DNA of 20,368 bases, taken from contig CAKSGP010000003.1 in the NCBI GenBank assembly GCA_934454745.1, positions 1-20,368 of the forward strand, in the 5' to 3' direction. Position 1 is the stretch's first letter, and each line of letters opens with the position of its first letter. The position numbers and the translations under genes are program-made. The DNA is from an uncultured Clostridia bacterium. Its GTDB lineage: Bacteria > Bacillota > Clostridia > UBA1381. This document shows, piece after piece, positions 1 to 7,432 of the stretch. Under the pieces are notes generated by a model. It worked only from the letters and a program-made list of their open reading frames with translations. It was not told the origin of the DNA and ran no database searches.

Positions 1-1085
1 GTATTGATTCCGGTATAAGGGGCAAAAACACCGTTAGGCAATCTGATAATCGTATGCAAATTAAATTCATCCAATAATTTTTCTTTAATTGCAGTCTTTG
101 TACCTTCACCAAACAAGAAGCCGTCAGGAAGAACGATAGCTGCTCTACCTGTCTGATTAAGTTTATACATCAAAAGAACTAAAAATAAATCTGCTGTTTC
201 TTTTGTTTTTAATGTTTTAGGAAAATTATCCTGTACACCATCTTCTTCTATTCCACCAAAAGGGGGATTGGTTAAAATAATATCAACCTTATCTTTAGCT
301 TTTATATCCTTTACAGGGTATCCTAAAGAATTATCGTGCATAATCTGTGGATTATCAATATTATGCAAAATCATATTTGTAGTACATAACATATGTGGCA
401 AAGGCTTTTTTTCCACACCTAAAATTGATTCCTGCAAAGTCTTTTCATCATCAATATTTTTAACTTGTTTTCTCAAATGCTCTAATGCACAAACTAAAAA
501 TCCGCCTGTACCACAAGCAAAATCGAGAACTTTTTCTCCCAACTGCGGATTTACCATATCAACCATAAACTGTGTTACAGCTCTTGGTGTATAGTATTCA
601 CCTGAATTTCCGGCACTTTGCAAATCTTTTAATATACTTTCGTAAATGTCATTAAATAAATGTCTGTCAGAAGTTTTGTCAAAATCAATCTCATTTAGTT
701 TGTTTATTACACTTCTCATAAGTGTACCGGATTTCATATAGTTATAACTATCCTCAAACAATGACTTAACGAGCCATTCTTTTGAATCGCTCTTTTCAGT
801 CAGCTGCCAATCCTTAAACGTTTTAAATAATTTATTATTTACGAAATCTAACAGTTCTTCGCCTGTTATACCTTCATCATCAGCCGCCCAGTCAGACCAT
901 CTAAGTCCTGACGGAATAATATATTTATAATTATCCGAAAGAAGTTCCCATTCTTTTTCTTTTGAATCAAATATTTTTAAAAACAACATCCATACAAGTT
1001 GAGATATTCTTTGTGCGTCACCATCAACGCCTGCGTCTTGACGCATTATATCTTGTACGGATTTTATTGTGGCTGATATACTCAT
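1..1085 (-). CDS. hsdM: Type I restriction-modification DNA methyltransferase subunit HsdM (partial, C-terminus off the left edge)
   Basis: Modification subunit of a type I R-M complex. It methylates adenine N6 using S-adenosylmethionine and pairs with HsdS for specificity and with HsdR for restriction. The first 361 codons are visible. Residues 1-130 resemble the helical HsdM N-terminal domain. The SAM-binding motif I (DFACGTGG) is at about residues 188-195 and the catalytic NPPF motif is at about 273-276. Start ATG at 1085 is preceded by TAAGGAGAT, which overlaps the hsdR stop codon, so translation is probably coupled to hsdR. The gene for HsdS is expected next, beyond position 1. The frame is intact throughout the window. 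Confidence 0.93.
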   Translation of the reverse strand, partial: MSISATIKSVQDIMRQDAGVDGDAQRISQLVWMLFLKIFDSKEKEWELLSDNYKYIIPSGLRWSDWAADDEGITGEELLDFVNNKLFKTFKDWQLTEKSDSKEWLVKSLFEDSYNYMKSGTLMRSVINKLNEIDFDKTSDRHLFNDIYESILKDLQSAGNSGEYYTPRAVTQFMVDMVNPQLGEKVLDFACGTGGFLVCALEHLRKQVKNIDDEKTLQESILGVEKKPLPHMLCTTNMILHNIDNPQIMHDNSLGYPVKDIKAKDKVDIILTNPPFGGIEEDGVQDNFPKTLKTKETADLFLVLLMYKLNQTGRAAIVLPDGFLFGEGTKTAIKEKLLDEFNLHTIIRLPNGVFAPYTGIN

Positions 1086-1096
1086 TTTTTATCTCC

Positions 1097-3490
1097 TTAT
1101 GCTACATACAATTCTCTTTCCAATTCTGTAATAGCTTCCATAAATTTATCTTTATTTCCGAAACTTTTAATTATTTCAACCAAAGTTCCAAAGCGTGCCA
1201 TATCAGGAACTTTTAATATCTCTATGCTTTCAATATTTTCAAGCCCCTCGTCAGCATATTTATCAAGCAATGCCTCCAGTACTTGTTTTGCAACATTATT
1301 GTATTTTCCAAAATAGTTCCTTTTCCTAACATTATTCGCACGTTCTTTCCGTGTAAGAGGTGGCATATCAAAAGCAATATGACAAATTAAGTCAAACGGG
1401 TCTAAATCTTTTGAAACCTCTTCTTGCAATTCATCAAAGAAAATGCCCTTTTCTTCAAGTTCCTTAATAATAACTGTTTTTTTATCAACACTATTCCATT
1501 TTTGAAGAAAATCATCTAATGTTGCATATTCACTGCGAATATTCTTTTTGGTATAATCGACAAGGCTTTCAGTTATTAATTTACCGTTAGCATCTAAATA
1601 CTGAACTCTTTCATTTATGATAGACACCGGCACATCATCAACAAAATATTTTATATGTTTTTGTTTGCCGTTATCATCAGGGTTAAATGTAATATCCGGC
1701 GGTGTATCTTTAATATTATTCTCATTTTCGGGAACGTCTGTATCCATTTCATCATCAATTGAGATTTCCTCAGTATCTTCTATAGGAATTTCTCCGTCAG
1801 TTTCTTTAATTTTTACAGGTTCTCCATCAAAATCTTTGTCTGCAAACAATTTAGTCACATTTCTAAAGTCAATTATCGTAAAGTATAATTTATCATGTTC
1901 TTCATTGATTCTTGTACCACGTCCAATTATTTGCTTGAACTCCGTCATGCTGTTAATGCTACTATCCAAAACAATAAACCTACAAGTATCAACATCAACT
2001 CCCGTTGTTAAAAGCTTGCTTGTCGTTACCAATACCGGATACGTTTCTTCCGGATCCATAAAATTATCAAGTTCCACAACACCTTCACTGTCACTTGTCA
2101 TTTGTACAACATATTTATAATTCTGATTAACCAAATCAGAATTTTCATTTCTTAACGCCTGTGCCATTCGTTGTGCATGATTTTGGTCAACGCAAAAGAA
2201 AATAGTTTTCGCAAAGCGAGAGTTATTTTTCTTTAAAAATTCTGTTACTCGTTTCGCCACAAGTTCAGTTCTTTGCTCTAAAACTAAATTTCTATCATAG
2301 TCACTAACATTGTACTCTCTATCCTCAATTTCATATCCATATCTATCTGTTTTCCCCTTTGTGGGACGGTAACCTTCTAAATCTTTATCTATTCCTACTC
2401 TGACCACTTTATACGGAGCAAGAAAACCATCTTCTATGCCTTGTTTTAATGAGTACGTATATATAGGTTCGCCGAAATATTCAATATTAGATATATCTTT
2501 TGTTTCTTTTGGTGTGGCAGTCATACCTATTTGTGTTGCATTCTTAAAATACTCTAATATTTTGCGCCATGCCGAATTATCCTTTGCACTTCCTCTATGA
2601 CATTCATCTACAACAATAAGATCAAAAAAATCAGGAGAAAATTCTTTGTATGTATCAGAAAATCCTTCTTTTCCCGTAACACCTTGATAAATAGCAAAAT
2701 ACATTTCGTAAGCTTTATTAGCTTCTCTGTTTTTGATTTTTATCATTTTCCTATTGTTTGTATCAGCATTAAAAAACTTGAAATCTTTTCGCATAGGATC
2801 ATCAACAAGTATGTTTCTATCCGCCAAAAACAAAATTCTTTTTTTACTTCTTGACCTCCATAATCTATATATAATTTGAAATGCAGTATATGTTTTTCCC
2901 GTCCCTGTCGCCATAACAAGCAATACTCGATTTTGCCCATTTGCAATAGCTTCGATTGTTCTATTTATTGCATTACATTGATAGTAACGCGGCTTTCTAT
3001 TGTTATTTGGATTAAAATAGTATTCTTGTGATACAATTTTGTCCGCTTCGTCATCAATATTTTTAAACGACTTGTATTTATGCCATAATTCATTGGATGA
3101 AGGAAATTTATCAAGTGAGAGTTCGGTTTGTACTTTGCCATTTTGAACAGTTTTATCATAAAACATAAATCCATCACCATTTGAGGTAAAAACAAATGGG
3201 ATGTCTAAAATTTCTGCATATTTAAGAGCTTGTTCCATTCCATCGCCAATACTATGTTTATTATTTTTTGCTTCTACGATTGCAATAGGAATATTAGGTT
3301 TCCAATACAAAATATAATCTGCACGCTTTTTTTCACCGCGCTTTACGGTCTTTCTGCGAACGATCACTTTACCGTTTGTAAACGAAACTTCTTCTCTGAT
3401 CTGCAAATCCCTGTCCCACCCCGCCGAAATAATTGCAGGAGTTATGTATTTAGTTCTTATATCTTGTTCGGTCATATCTTTCTTGTTCAC
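1097..3490 (-). CDS. hsdR: Type I restriction enzyme endonuclease/translocase subunit HsdR
   Basis: ATP-driven DNA translocase and nuclease of the type I complex, 797 aa. The N-terminal PD-(D/E)xK nuclease core is visible as D58 followed by E73-A-K75. The superfamily 2 helicase motor has Walker A GTGKT at 196-200, a DECH box at about 295-298, TATP at about 324-327 and an IIGRGTR arginine-finger motif near 516. Size, sequence character and the order R-M-(S) resemble the type IB (EcoAI-like) branch; that placement is from memory. The start is GTG at 3490 with GGCGGTGA upstream, 15 bp after the small HTH gene. No frameshift is seen, so the enzyme should be functional if HsdS is present. Confidence 0.93.
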   Translation of the reverse strand: MNKKDMTEQDIRTKYITPAIISAGWDRDLQIREEVSFTNGKVIVRRKTVKRGEKKRADYILYWKPNIPIAIVEAKNNKHSIGDGMEQALKYAEILDIPFVFTSNGDGFMFYDKTVQNGKVQTELSLDKFPSSNELWHKYKSFKNIDDEADKIVSQEYYFNPNNNRKPRYYQCNAINRTIEAIANGQNRVLLVMATGTGKTYTAFQIIYRLWRSRSKKRILFLADRNILVDDPMRKDFKFFNADTNNRKMIKIKNREANKAYEMYFAIYQGVTGKEGFSDTYKEFSPDFFDLIVVDECHRGSAKDNSAWRKILEYFKNATQIGMTATPKETKDISNIEYFGEPIYTYSLKQGIEDGFLAPYKVVRVGIDKDLEGYRPTKGKTDRYGYEIEDREYNVSDYDRNLVLEQRTELVAKRVTEFLKKNNSRFAKTIFFCVDQNHAQRMAQALRNENSDLVNQNYKYVVQMTSDSEGVVELDNFMDPEETYPVLVTTSKLLTTGVDVDTCRFIVLDSSINSMTEFKQIIGRGTRINEEHDKLYFTIIDFRNVTKLFADKDFDGEPVKIKETDGEIPIEDTEEISIDDEMDTDVPENENNIKDTPPDITFNPDDNGKQKHIKYFVDDVPVSIINERVQYLDANGKLITESLVDYTKKNIRSEYATLDDFLQKWNSVDKKTVIIKELEEKGIFFDELQEEVSKDLDPFDLICHIAFDMPPLTRKERANNVRKRNYFGKYNNVAKQVLEALLDKYADEGLENIESIEILKVPDMARFGTLVEIIKSFGNKDKFMEAITELERELYVA

Positions 3491-3505
3491 TATGTCACCG
3501 CCAAA

Positions 3506-3706
3506 CTATTCATTCTTATTTCTAAATCCGATATATTTTCCACTCTTTATTCTTGCATCAGCTGGCTTTTGCGAATCCGAAGGCAACAGCCAAACGCCGG
3601 ATATTTTAACTGCACCTTTTATACGACCATCAGCGCATAATTTATGAACACGTCTCGGTGAAACTTCCCATAATTCACTTGCTTGTTGCACAGTCATAAA
3701 GTCCAT
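3506..3706 (-). CDS. Small helix-turn-helix protein heading the hsd operon
   Basis: A 66-aa protein with an excisionase/MerR-type winged HTH. Residues 4-30 contain the pattern TVQQASELWEVSPRRVHKLC, followed by a wing-like GAVKISGVWLLP stretch. Start ATG at 3706 follows AGGAGAGGTG. The gene sits between a strong promoter and hsdR with only 15 bp to the hsdR start, so it is the first gene of the hsd transcript. Small HTH proteins of this kind are common beside type I R-M loci. Autoregulation through the imperfect palindrome in the promoter spacer (3751-3764) is an inference. Confidence 0.8.
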   Translation of the reverse strand: MDFMTVQQASELWEVSPRRVHKLCADGRIKGAVKISGVWLLPSDSQKPADARIKSGKYIGFRNKNE

Positions 3707-3744
3707 CCGGACACACCTCTCCTAATTATAATTACACTATTTAT

Positions 3745-3773
3745 ATTATATACGAATATGCGTACTTTGTCAA
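3745..3773 (-). promoter_or_regulatory. Sigma-A-type promoter of the HTH-hsdR-hsdM operon
   Basis: The minus strand reads TTGACA (3773-3768), a 17-bp spacer, then TATAAT (3750-3745): a perfect consensus promoter 39 bp upstream of the HTH start codon. The spacer holds an imperfect 14-bp palindrome, TACGAATATGCGTA (3751-3764, 12 of 14 positions symmetric), which is a plausible operator for the HTH protein. Confidence 0.85.
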
Positions 3774-3940
3774 TCCTTTCTCAAGAAGACTGTCAATATT
3801 CACAATAAAATTTTACTGTACTAATTTTTTAATACCATTCTATAAATACATTGTTTTTGTCAGACAAACAACGAATATATACATAATAAACGCAAACTAA
3901 AATATATCATATATTCAAATGTATAGCTCATTTTCACAGC

Positions 3941-4055
3941 ATAGCAAGCAAAGCGAGTGAGTACCCACTCACAAAAAATCAATTTTGCTTACTTGCCATA
4001 TCCGGGTGGAATAGCAAGCAAAGCGAGTGCAGCCACACTCGCTTAAAATTGATTT
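3941..4055. repeat. Paired 19-bp direct repeats with hairpins and 11-bp inverted arms (candidate oriT)
   Basis: ATAGCAAGCAAAGCGAGTG occurs at 3941-3959 and again at 4011-4029. The first copy leads into GTGAGT-ACCC-ACTCAC (3957-3972). The second leads into a 9-bp arm hairpin, AAGCGAGTG-CAGCCA-CACTCGCTT (4021-4044). An additional inverted pair, AAATCAATTTT (3976-3986) and AAAATTGATTT (4045-4055), brackets the middle. This combination beside a Cys-rich VLP gene, which in related elements is a neighbour of relaxase genes, is what an oriT would look like. No relaxase is in the window to confirm it. Confidence 0.45.
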
Positions 4056-4113
4056 GATTTTTTGGGTAATCCCAAACCCTTTTTGATTAAATATTTTAAA
4101 AATACTGTGTGGA

Positions 4114-4214
4114 CAAATAGAGGCTCTTTTGAGGGGTATTAAGGAATTTATATTCCAATACGAAATTCCCCTCAAAAGAGCCTTGTATTTATACGGTTTT
4201 TTCGTCTCTATTTG
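4114..4214. repeat. Long stem-loop with 15-bp perfect stem
   Basis: GGCTCTTTTGAGGGG (4122-4136) is exactly complementary to CCCCTCAAAAGAGCC (4168-4182). The loop contains a smaller GGAAT/ATTCC stem. An outer pair, CAAATAGAG (4114-4122) and CTCTATTTG (4206-4214), encloses the whole and overlaps the stop codon of the VLP gene. No T-run follows on either strand, so it is not a standard intrinsic terminator. Confidence 0.6.
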
Positions 4215-4585
4215 CCCATTCTCAGCCGTCTGTTACGCTCATATTCAGCCTTTTTCTTTCTGCGGACAACAACTCTGCAATTATCGCAGTATTTTGTTTT
4301 ATTTGCCTTGCTTGCAAATGTCTTGCCGCAGTATGCACACCTTTTAAGATTTTGGGGCTTTGTAATTTCAGCATACAAGCCCTTATCCAGCGGTAACACA
4401 GCGATTTTAAGCCATTTACAGATAATATGTGAATATGTAATAACTTGCGGACACACACATACCTCTCCGTCATCAAGCAAAATACAATTTCCGTTATCAT
4501 AATTACAGCATTCCTGCCGAATGAGTTTATTTACACTGCGGCTTTGCTTTGGTGTCAGCGTTAATACCTGATAATTATTTTTTAT
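4208..4585 (-). CDS. Cysteine-rich VLP-type protein with an apparent ATA start codon
   Basis: About 125 aa, resembling the Cys_rich_VLP family found beside mobilization genes in clostridial integrative elements; its biochemical role is unknown. The family pattern is visible upstream of any ordinary start: LTPKQSRSVNKLIR, then ECCNYDNGNC, LLDDGEVCVCPQ, the VLP motif in AVLPLDKGLYAE, then a C-terminal zinc-ribbon-like CAYCGKTF...YCDNCR and a basic tail. No ATG, GTG or TTG exists before residue 1 of this core in frame. The best-placed codon is ATA at 4585-4583, 7 bp after AGAGGTG. An ATG-to-ATA change would explain this; so would loss of one A in the A6 run after GTG at 4595. An internal TTG at 4480 would remove the first third of the protein. 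Confidence 0.75.
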   Translation of the reverse strand: MKNNYQVLTLTPKQSRSVNKLIRQECCNYDNGNCILLDDGEVCVCPQVITYSHIICKWLKIAVLPLDKGLYAEITKPQNLKRCAYCGKTFASKANKTKYCDNCRVVVRRKKKAEYERNRRLRMGK

Positions 4586-4620
4586 GTTTATTCACCTCTT
4601 TCTTTTTCAGATTTTGGATT

Positions 4621-4974
4621 TTAACTATAAAACGTCTGATTAAACAGCCGTTCTATATATGCGTCATAATTTATGAGTGTGCCAAAAATACAGGTTGCCA
4701 GATAAGCCGACTCATATTTCACGTTCTGAGCCGTACGATAAATTTCTACCGCTCTGTCTAAAATTTCAGGCATCATTTCTCCAAGGAGTTTTTTTCGTAT
4801 TTCAGTATTGGAATATGTAACTCCGTCAATTTTTATTTTCGGCTTATTCCATAAAAGCTCCATCGCTTTTCTCGCCAAATTCTTCTCGGTTTGTGATAAA
4901 TATTCCTTGTCCCTTTCGGGATGAAAATAGCACTCATCAAGATAATAATAGAATTTTTCTGTTTCCGAATCCAC
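4621..4974 (-). CDS. DUF6017-like protein (separately encoded)
   Basis: 117 aa, mostly helical. The segment KIKIDGVTYSNTEIRKKLL, then about 30 residues of helix and YLATCIFGTLINYDAYIERLFN, resembles the C-terminal DUF6017 domain of replication-initiator-like proteins in Firmicute mobile elements. In those relatives, as I recall them, the domain is fused behind a winged HTH; here the HTH protein is the next gene upstream. The start is GTG at 4974 with AAGGTGAGG upstream. The gene lies 58 bp downstream of the winged-HTH gene and 35 bp before the VLP gene, consistent with one transcript. Family assignment is from memory. Confidence 0.6.
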   Translation of the reverse strand: MDSETEKFYYYLDECYFHPERDKEYLSQTEKNLARKAMELLWNKPKIKIDGVTYSNTEIRKKLLGEMMPEILDRAVEIYRTAQNVKYESAYLATCIFGTLINYDAYIERLFNQTFYS

Positions 4975-5032
4975 GGCCTCACCTTCTTGTTGTTGTGGTT
5001 TTTGATAAATATATTTTATTATATGAGTTTTG

Positions 5033-5389
5033 TTAATTGCCCTCTCTGATGCACAGGGGGTTACAGGCTGACGGCACAGAGGTGCCTGTACCGCATACAG
5101 GGAGTTCCTCTATGTGGTACAGATTGCTCGTCTGATGATTTCTGCCCCTTGAGCTTTTCAAAAACCGTTCTCTTTTTGAAATAAACCCTTTTTTCTCAAG
5201 CGAAGCTATTACCCTGCGCACTTTCGATTCACTTATAGCACATTCATCTGCAATTTTGCAGGCAGACGGAAAACAATTCTTTGTTTTTATATCCGCTCGC
5301 ATACAAAGATAAGCATAAACTTTAAACTCATACACATCTAAATCATAATTAAAAATACTGTTTTCAAGTATAAAAAAGTTTCCGTTCAC
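5033..5389 (-). CDS. Winged helix-turn-helix protein, replication-initiator-like N-terminal module
   Basis: 118 aa. Residues 8-75 form a winged HTH: YDLDVYEFKVYAYLCMRAD, then CFPSACKIADECAISESKVRRVI (recognition helices) and LEKKGFISKRERF (wing). This resembles the N-terminal DNA-binding module of Firmicute mobile-element proteins that often continue into DUF6017. The C-terminus after residue 95 is Cys- and Pro-containing and unlike a domain; with the DUF6017-like segment as a separate gene just downstream, this looks like a split version of the longer protein. The GTG start at 5389 follows an AAGGAAAGGCGG-type site. The gene starts 30 bp after the preceding gene's stop. Confidence 0.65.
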   Translation of the reverse strand: MNGNFFILENSIFNYDLDVYEFKVYAYLCMRADIKTKNCFPSACKIADECAISESKVRRVIASLEKKGFISKRERFLKSSRGRNHQTSNLYHIEELPVCGTGTSVPSACNPLCIREGN

Positions 5390-5419
5390 ATAAGACCGCC
5401 GCCTTTCCTTTTCTGATAA

Positions 5420-5614
5420 TTACTGCTCATCGTTATTTATCTGAAACCCATAAAATTTTTGTTTGAAATACTGCAGCGGACATTTGCCCGATACAGTAAT
5501 ATAGCCCATATCCCGAAGCTCTCTGTTCAGACTTCTGATAATCTGATACGACTTGCTTTTACTGATACCAAGAGCTGCCGAAACCTCATCAACTGTAATA
5601 TACTGTGCCCTCAT
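5420..5614 (-). CDS. Excisionase-like small HTH protein
   Basis: 64 aa. Residues 5-30 form a HTH (ITVDEVSAALGISKSKSYQI), followed by LNRELRDMGYITVSGKCPLQYF, a layout seen in excisionase-type or transfer-regulator proteins of Firmicute integrative elements. The start ATG at 5614 has GAGGTGAG upstream. It is the first gene of the leftward transcript and faces the cI-like repressor across a 203-bp divergent promoter region. It probably assists excision or regulates the mobilization genes; direct evidence is limited to the HTH and its position. Confidence 0.7.
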   Translation of the reverse strand: MRAQYITVDEVSAALGISKSKSYQIIRSLNRELRDMGYITVSGKCPLQYFKQKFYGFQINNDEQ

Positions 5615-5714
5615 TTTCTCACCTCTCTTTCAATAAAAAAGTATTTTTAATTCGTATTATCAGCTTATAACGGAATGATACAAATATTAATATGCACTTT
5701 TAATGCACATTTAT

Positions 5715-5743
5715 ATTATACACATTATTCATGCGTTTGTCAA
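5715..5743 (-). promoter_or_regulatory. Leftward promoter of the excisionase/mobilization genes
   Basis: The minus strand shows TTGACA (5743-5738), 17 bp, TATAAT (5720-5715), a perfect consensus. It shares TTGACAAA and the 12-mer TATAATATAAAT with the hsd promoter. About 100 bp of leader follows to the start at 5614, containing TGCAC-TTTTAA-TGCACA repeats (5693-5709) and a copy of AATTCGTATTAT (5649-5660), both potential operator sites. Confidence 0.8.
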
Positions 5744-5768
5744 GACTAAAATTTATTAAAATATGTAC

Positions 5769-5797
5769 TTGAAATTCGTATTATTTTATGTTATAAT
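5769..5797 (+). promoter_or_regulatory. Rightward promoter of the cI-like repressor and integrase
   Basis: TTGAAA (5769-5774), a 17-bp spacer and TATAAT (5792-5797) lie 20 bp upstream of the repressor ATG. The spacer contains AATTCGTATTAT (5773-5784), an exact copy of 5649-5660, whose core AATTCGTATT is a near-palindrome (8 of 10). Binding there by the repressor would both autoregulate and affect the divergent promoter. Confidence 0.8.
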
Positions 5798-5817
5798 AAT
5801 TGTGAGGTGAATTAGAT

Positions 5818-6426
5818 ATGAATAATTCAGAAGAAAATACAATAGGAAAACGAGTTCGTGAAATGCGAAAGCGTAAAGGATTGAATCAACAGGAGCTTGC
5901 TGACATACTCGGTAAATCTCTGCGCACTGTTCAAAAATACGAAAACGGCGAAATCAATATTTCGGTCGGAATGGTAAATACCATTGCAAAAGTTTTGGAA
6001 ACTTCGTCATCGTATTTGCTTGGCTATAAAAAAGACGGTGCAAAAATAGAATGTATGTCGGATATTATGAGCTTTCTTTTCTGTCTTGAAAAGGTTTCGG
6101 GAATCAAATTCGGAATTGATGTAAAAAAGCCGCCAAAGAATGACGGCTGGGAATGTTCGATAAATTTCAACGGAAAGGAGTTATCGGCAGACTTAAATTC
6201 CGATATGTGTCTGTTTCTTGAAGATTGGGCGAATATGCGCGAAGAATTTTATTCCTACTCGCAGAGCATGGAGAGCTATGACAAATGGAAGGATCAGACG
6301 CTTGCTTATTATTCGTCCCTGGCGGTTGAAACAAAAGTGCCGGAAGATATGAGCGAAAACGAAAGAATTACCAAAAGAAACGAATATTTAAAAGCACTGT
6401 ATGAAAATCCTGACAATACGCTTTAA
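5818..6426 (+). CDS. XRE/cI-family transcriptional repressor of the outer element
   Basis: 202 aa. Residues 9-68 are a classic HTH_3 domain (VREMRKRKGLNQQELADILG, then RTVQKYENGEINISVGMVNTIAKVL). The remaining 130 residues have no domain I recognise and lack the S-K pair pattern of self-cleaving LexA-like repressors, as far as I can see. The ATG at 5818 follows GAGGTG by 8 bp. It is 27 bp upstream of the integrase and divergent from the excisionase-like gene, the usual place for the master repressor of an integrative element. Its expected role is to hold integrase and excision/mobilization genes in check. Confidence 0.85.
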   Translation: MNNSEENTIGKRVREMRKRKGLNQQELADILGKSLRTVQKYENGEINISVGMVNTIAKVLETSSSYLLGYKKDGAKIECMSDIMSFLFCLEKVSGIKFGIDVKKPPKNDGWECSINFNGKELSADLNSDMCLFLEDWANMREEFYSYSQSMESYDKWKDQTLAYYSSLAVETKVPEDMSENERITKRNEYLKALYENPDNTL

Positions 6427-7363
6427 CGCTTCACTTCCCGGAAAGGAGCTTAAATGTCAGTAACAAAGGATTCAAAAACAGGAAAATGGATGTCGCAGAT
6501 AAGGGTGACAAATTGGAAAGGCGACACCATTCATAAAAAGAAAAGAGGCTTCCGCACAAAGCGCGAAGCACAGGAATGGGAACGGGATTTTTTAAGTCAG
6601 TCATCCGCAAGTCTTGAAATGAAGTTTTCGGATTTCATTGATATTTATTTCAAGGATATGGAACAGCGGTTAAAACGCTCCACCATATCAAATAAACGGT
6701 TTATGGTTGACCTGAAAATAACGCCGTATTTTGGGAAAATGCCGCTAAGTGAAATAAAGCCGACAGATATTCGGGCTTGGCAAAACTCACTCACGAGCTA
6801 CCGTGATGAAAACGGTACTGCATATTCTCCGACATATTTAAAAGCAATACAAAATCAGATAACTGCTATTTTTAATTATGCTGTGAAGTATTACAACCTG
6901 AAAGAAAATCCCTGTCACAAGGCAGGAAGTATGGGAAAGAAAAACGCTGATGAAATGCTGTTTTGGACAAAAGAGGAATTTTATACATTTATTGAGGCTG
7001 TTTCGGATAAGCCGCTTTCAAAAGCAATATTTATGACATTGTATTATACTGGGATTCGTGAGGGCGAGCTTATGGCTCTGACACCTGCCGATATTGATTT
7101 TAAGAAATCTGCCGTTACAATCAATAAAAGCTATCAGAGACTTAACCGCGAGGATATTATAACAACGCCAAAAACACCGAAAAGCAATCGTGTAATTACA
7201 ATACCTCAGCTTTTGTGCAGCTGTTTAAAGGATTATATGTCGCATTGCTACGGACTTCAAAGCTGCGACAGACTTTTTCCCTGTACGAAACATTATTTAT
7301 GGCACGAAATGGAGCGAGGCTGTAAAATTTCCGGCGTGAAAAAGATTCGTGTGCACGATATAC

Positions 7364-7367
7364 GGCA
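7364..7367. repeat. Left attachment core of nested element (GGCA)
   Basis: Integrase sequence ends in ACGGCA and element sequence CCCGTATG follows. The identical GGCA at 14162-14165 marks the other end. The crossover dinucleotide must lie within these four bases because flanking bases differ. Confidence 0.8.
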
Positions 7368-7388
7368 CCCGTATGTCAAGCTAAAACT

Positions 7389-7428
7389 AAAAAGTCCACC
7401 GAGCTTTTTCTTGCCCAATGAACTTTTT
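7389..7428 (-). terminator. Terminator of the methyltransferase-GHKL-receiver operon
   Basis: On the minus strand AAAAAGTTCATTGGGC pairs with GCTCGGTGGACTTTTT (16 positions, several G-U pairs) around an 8-nt loop, and is followed by AGTTTTAG. It lies just past the receiver-like gene's stop (7433) and just inside the left attachment site, so it would keep operon transcripts from running antisense into the integrase fragment. Confidence 0.65.
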
Positions 7429-7432
7429 AATT

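Larger units (their letters stand above)
3707..4207. other. 501-bp intergenic region with promoter, repeats and hairpins; no gene seen
   Basis: I see no convincing coding region here. From left to right it contains the hsd promoter (3745-3773), an AT-rich stretch (3781-3940), two copies of a 19-bp direct repeat each leading into a hairpin (3941-4044), a TTTGGG/CCCAAA hairpin (4061-4076), and a 15-bp perfect inverted repeat (4122-4182). Such secondary-structure density next to mobilization-associated genes suggests an origin of transfer or another single-strand recognition site. Confidence 0.7.

Noticed and set aside
1617..2120. Plus-strand serine-rich open frame opposite hsdR
   Set aside because: It overlaps conserved helicase motifs of hsdR on the other strand; its composition is that of a reverse-complement shadow.
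3941..4029. CRISPR-like direct repeats
   Set aside because: Only two copies, 19 bp, with a structured rather than unique spacer and no cas genes.
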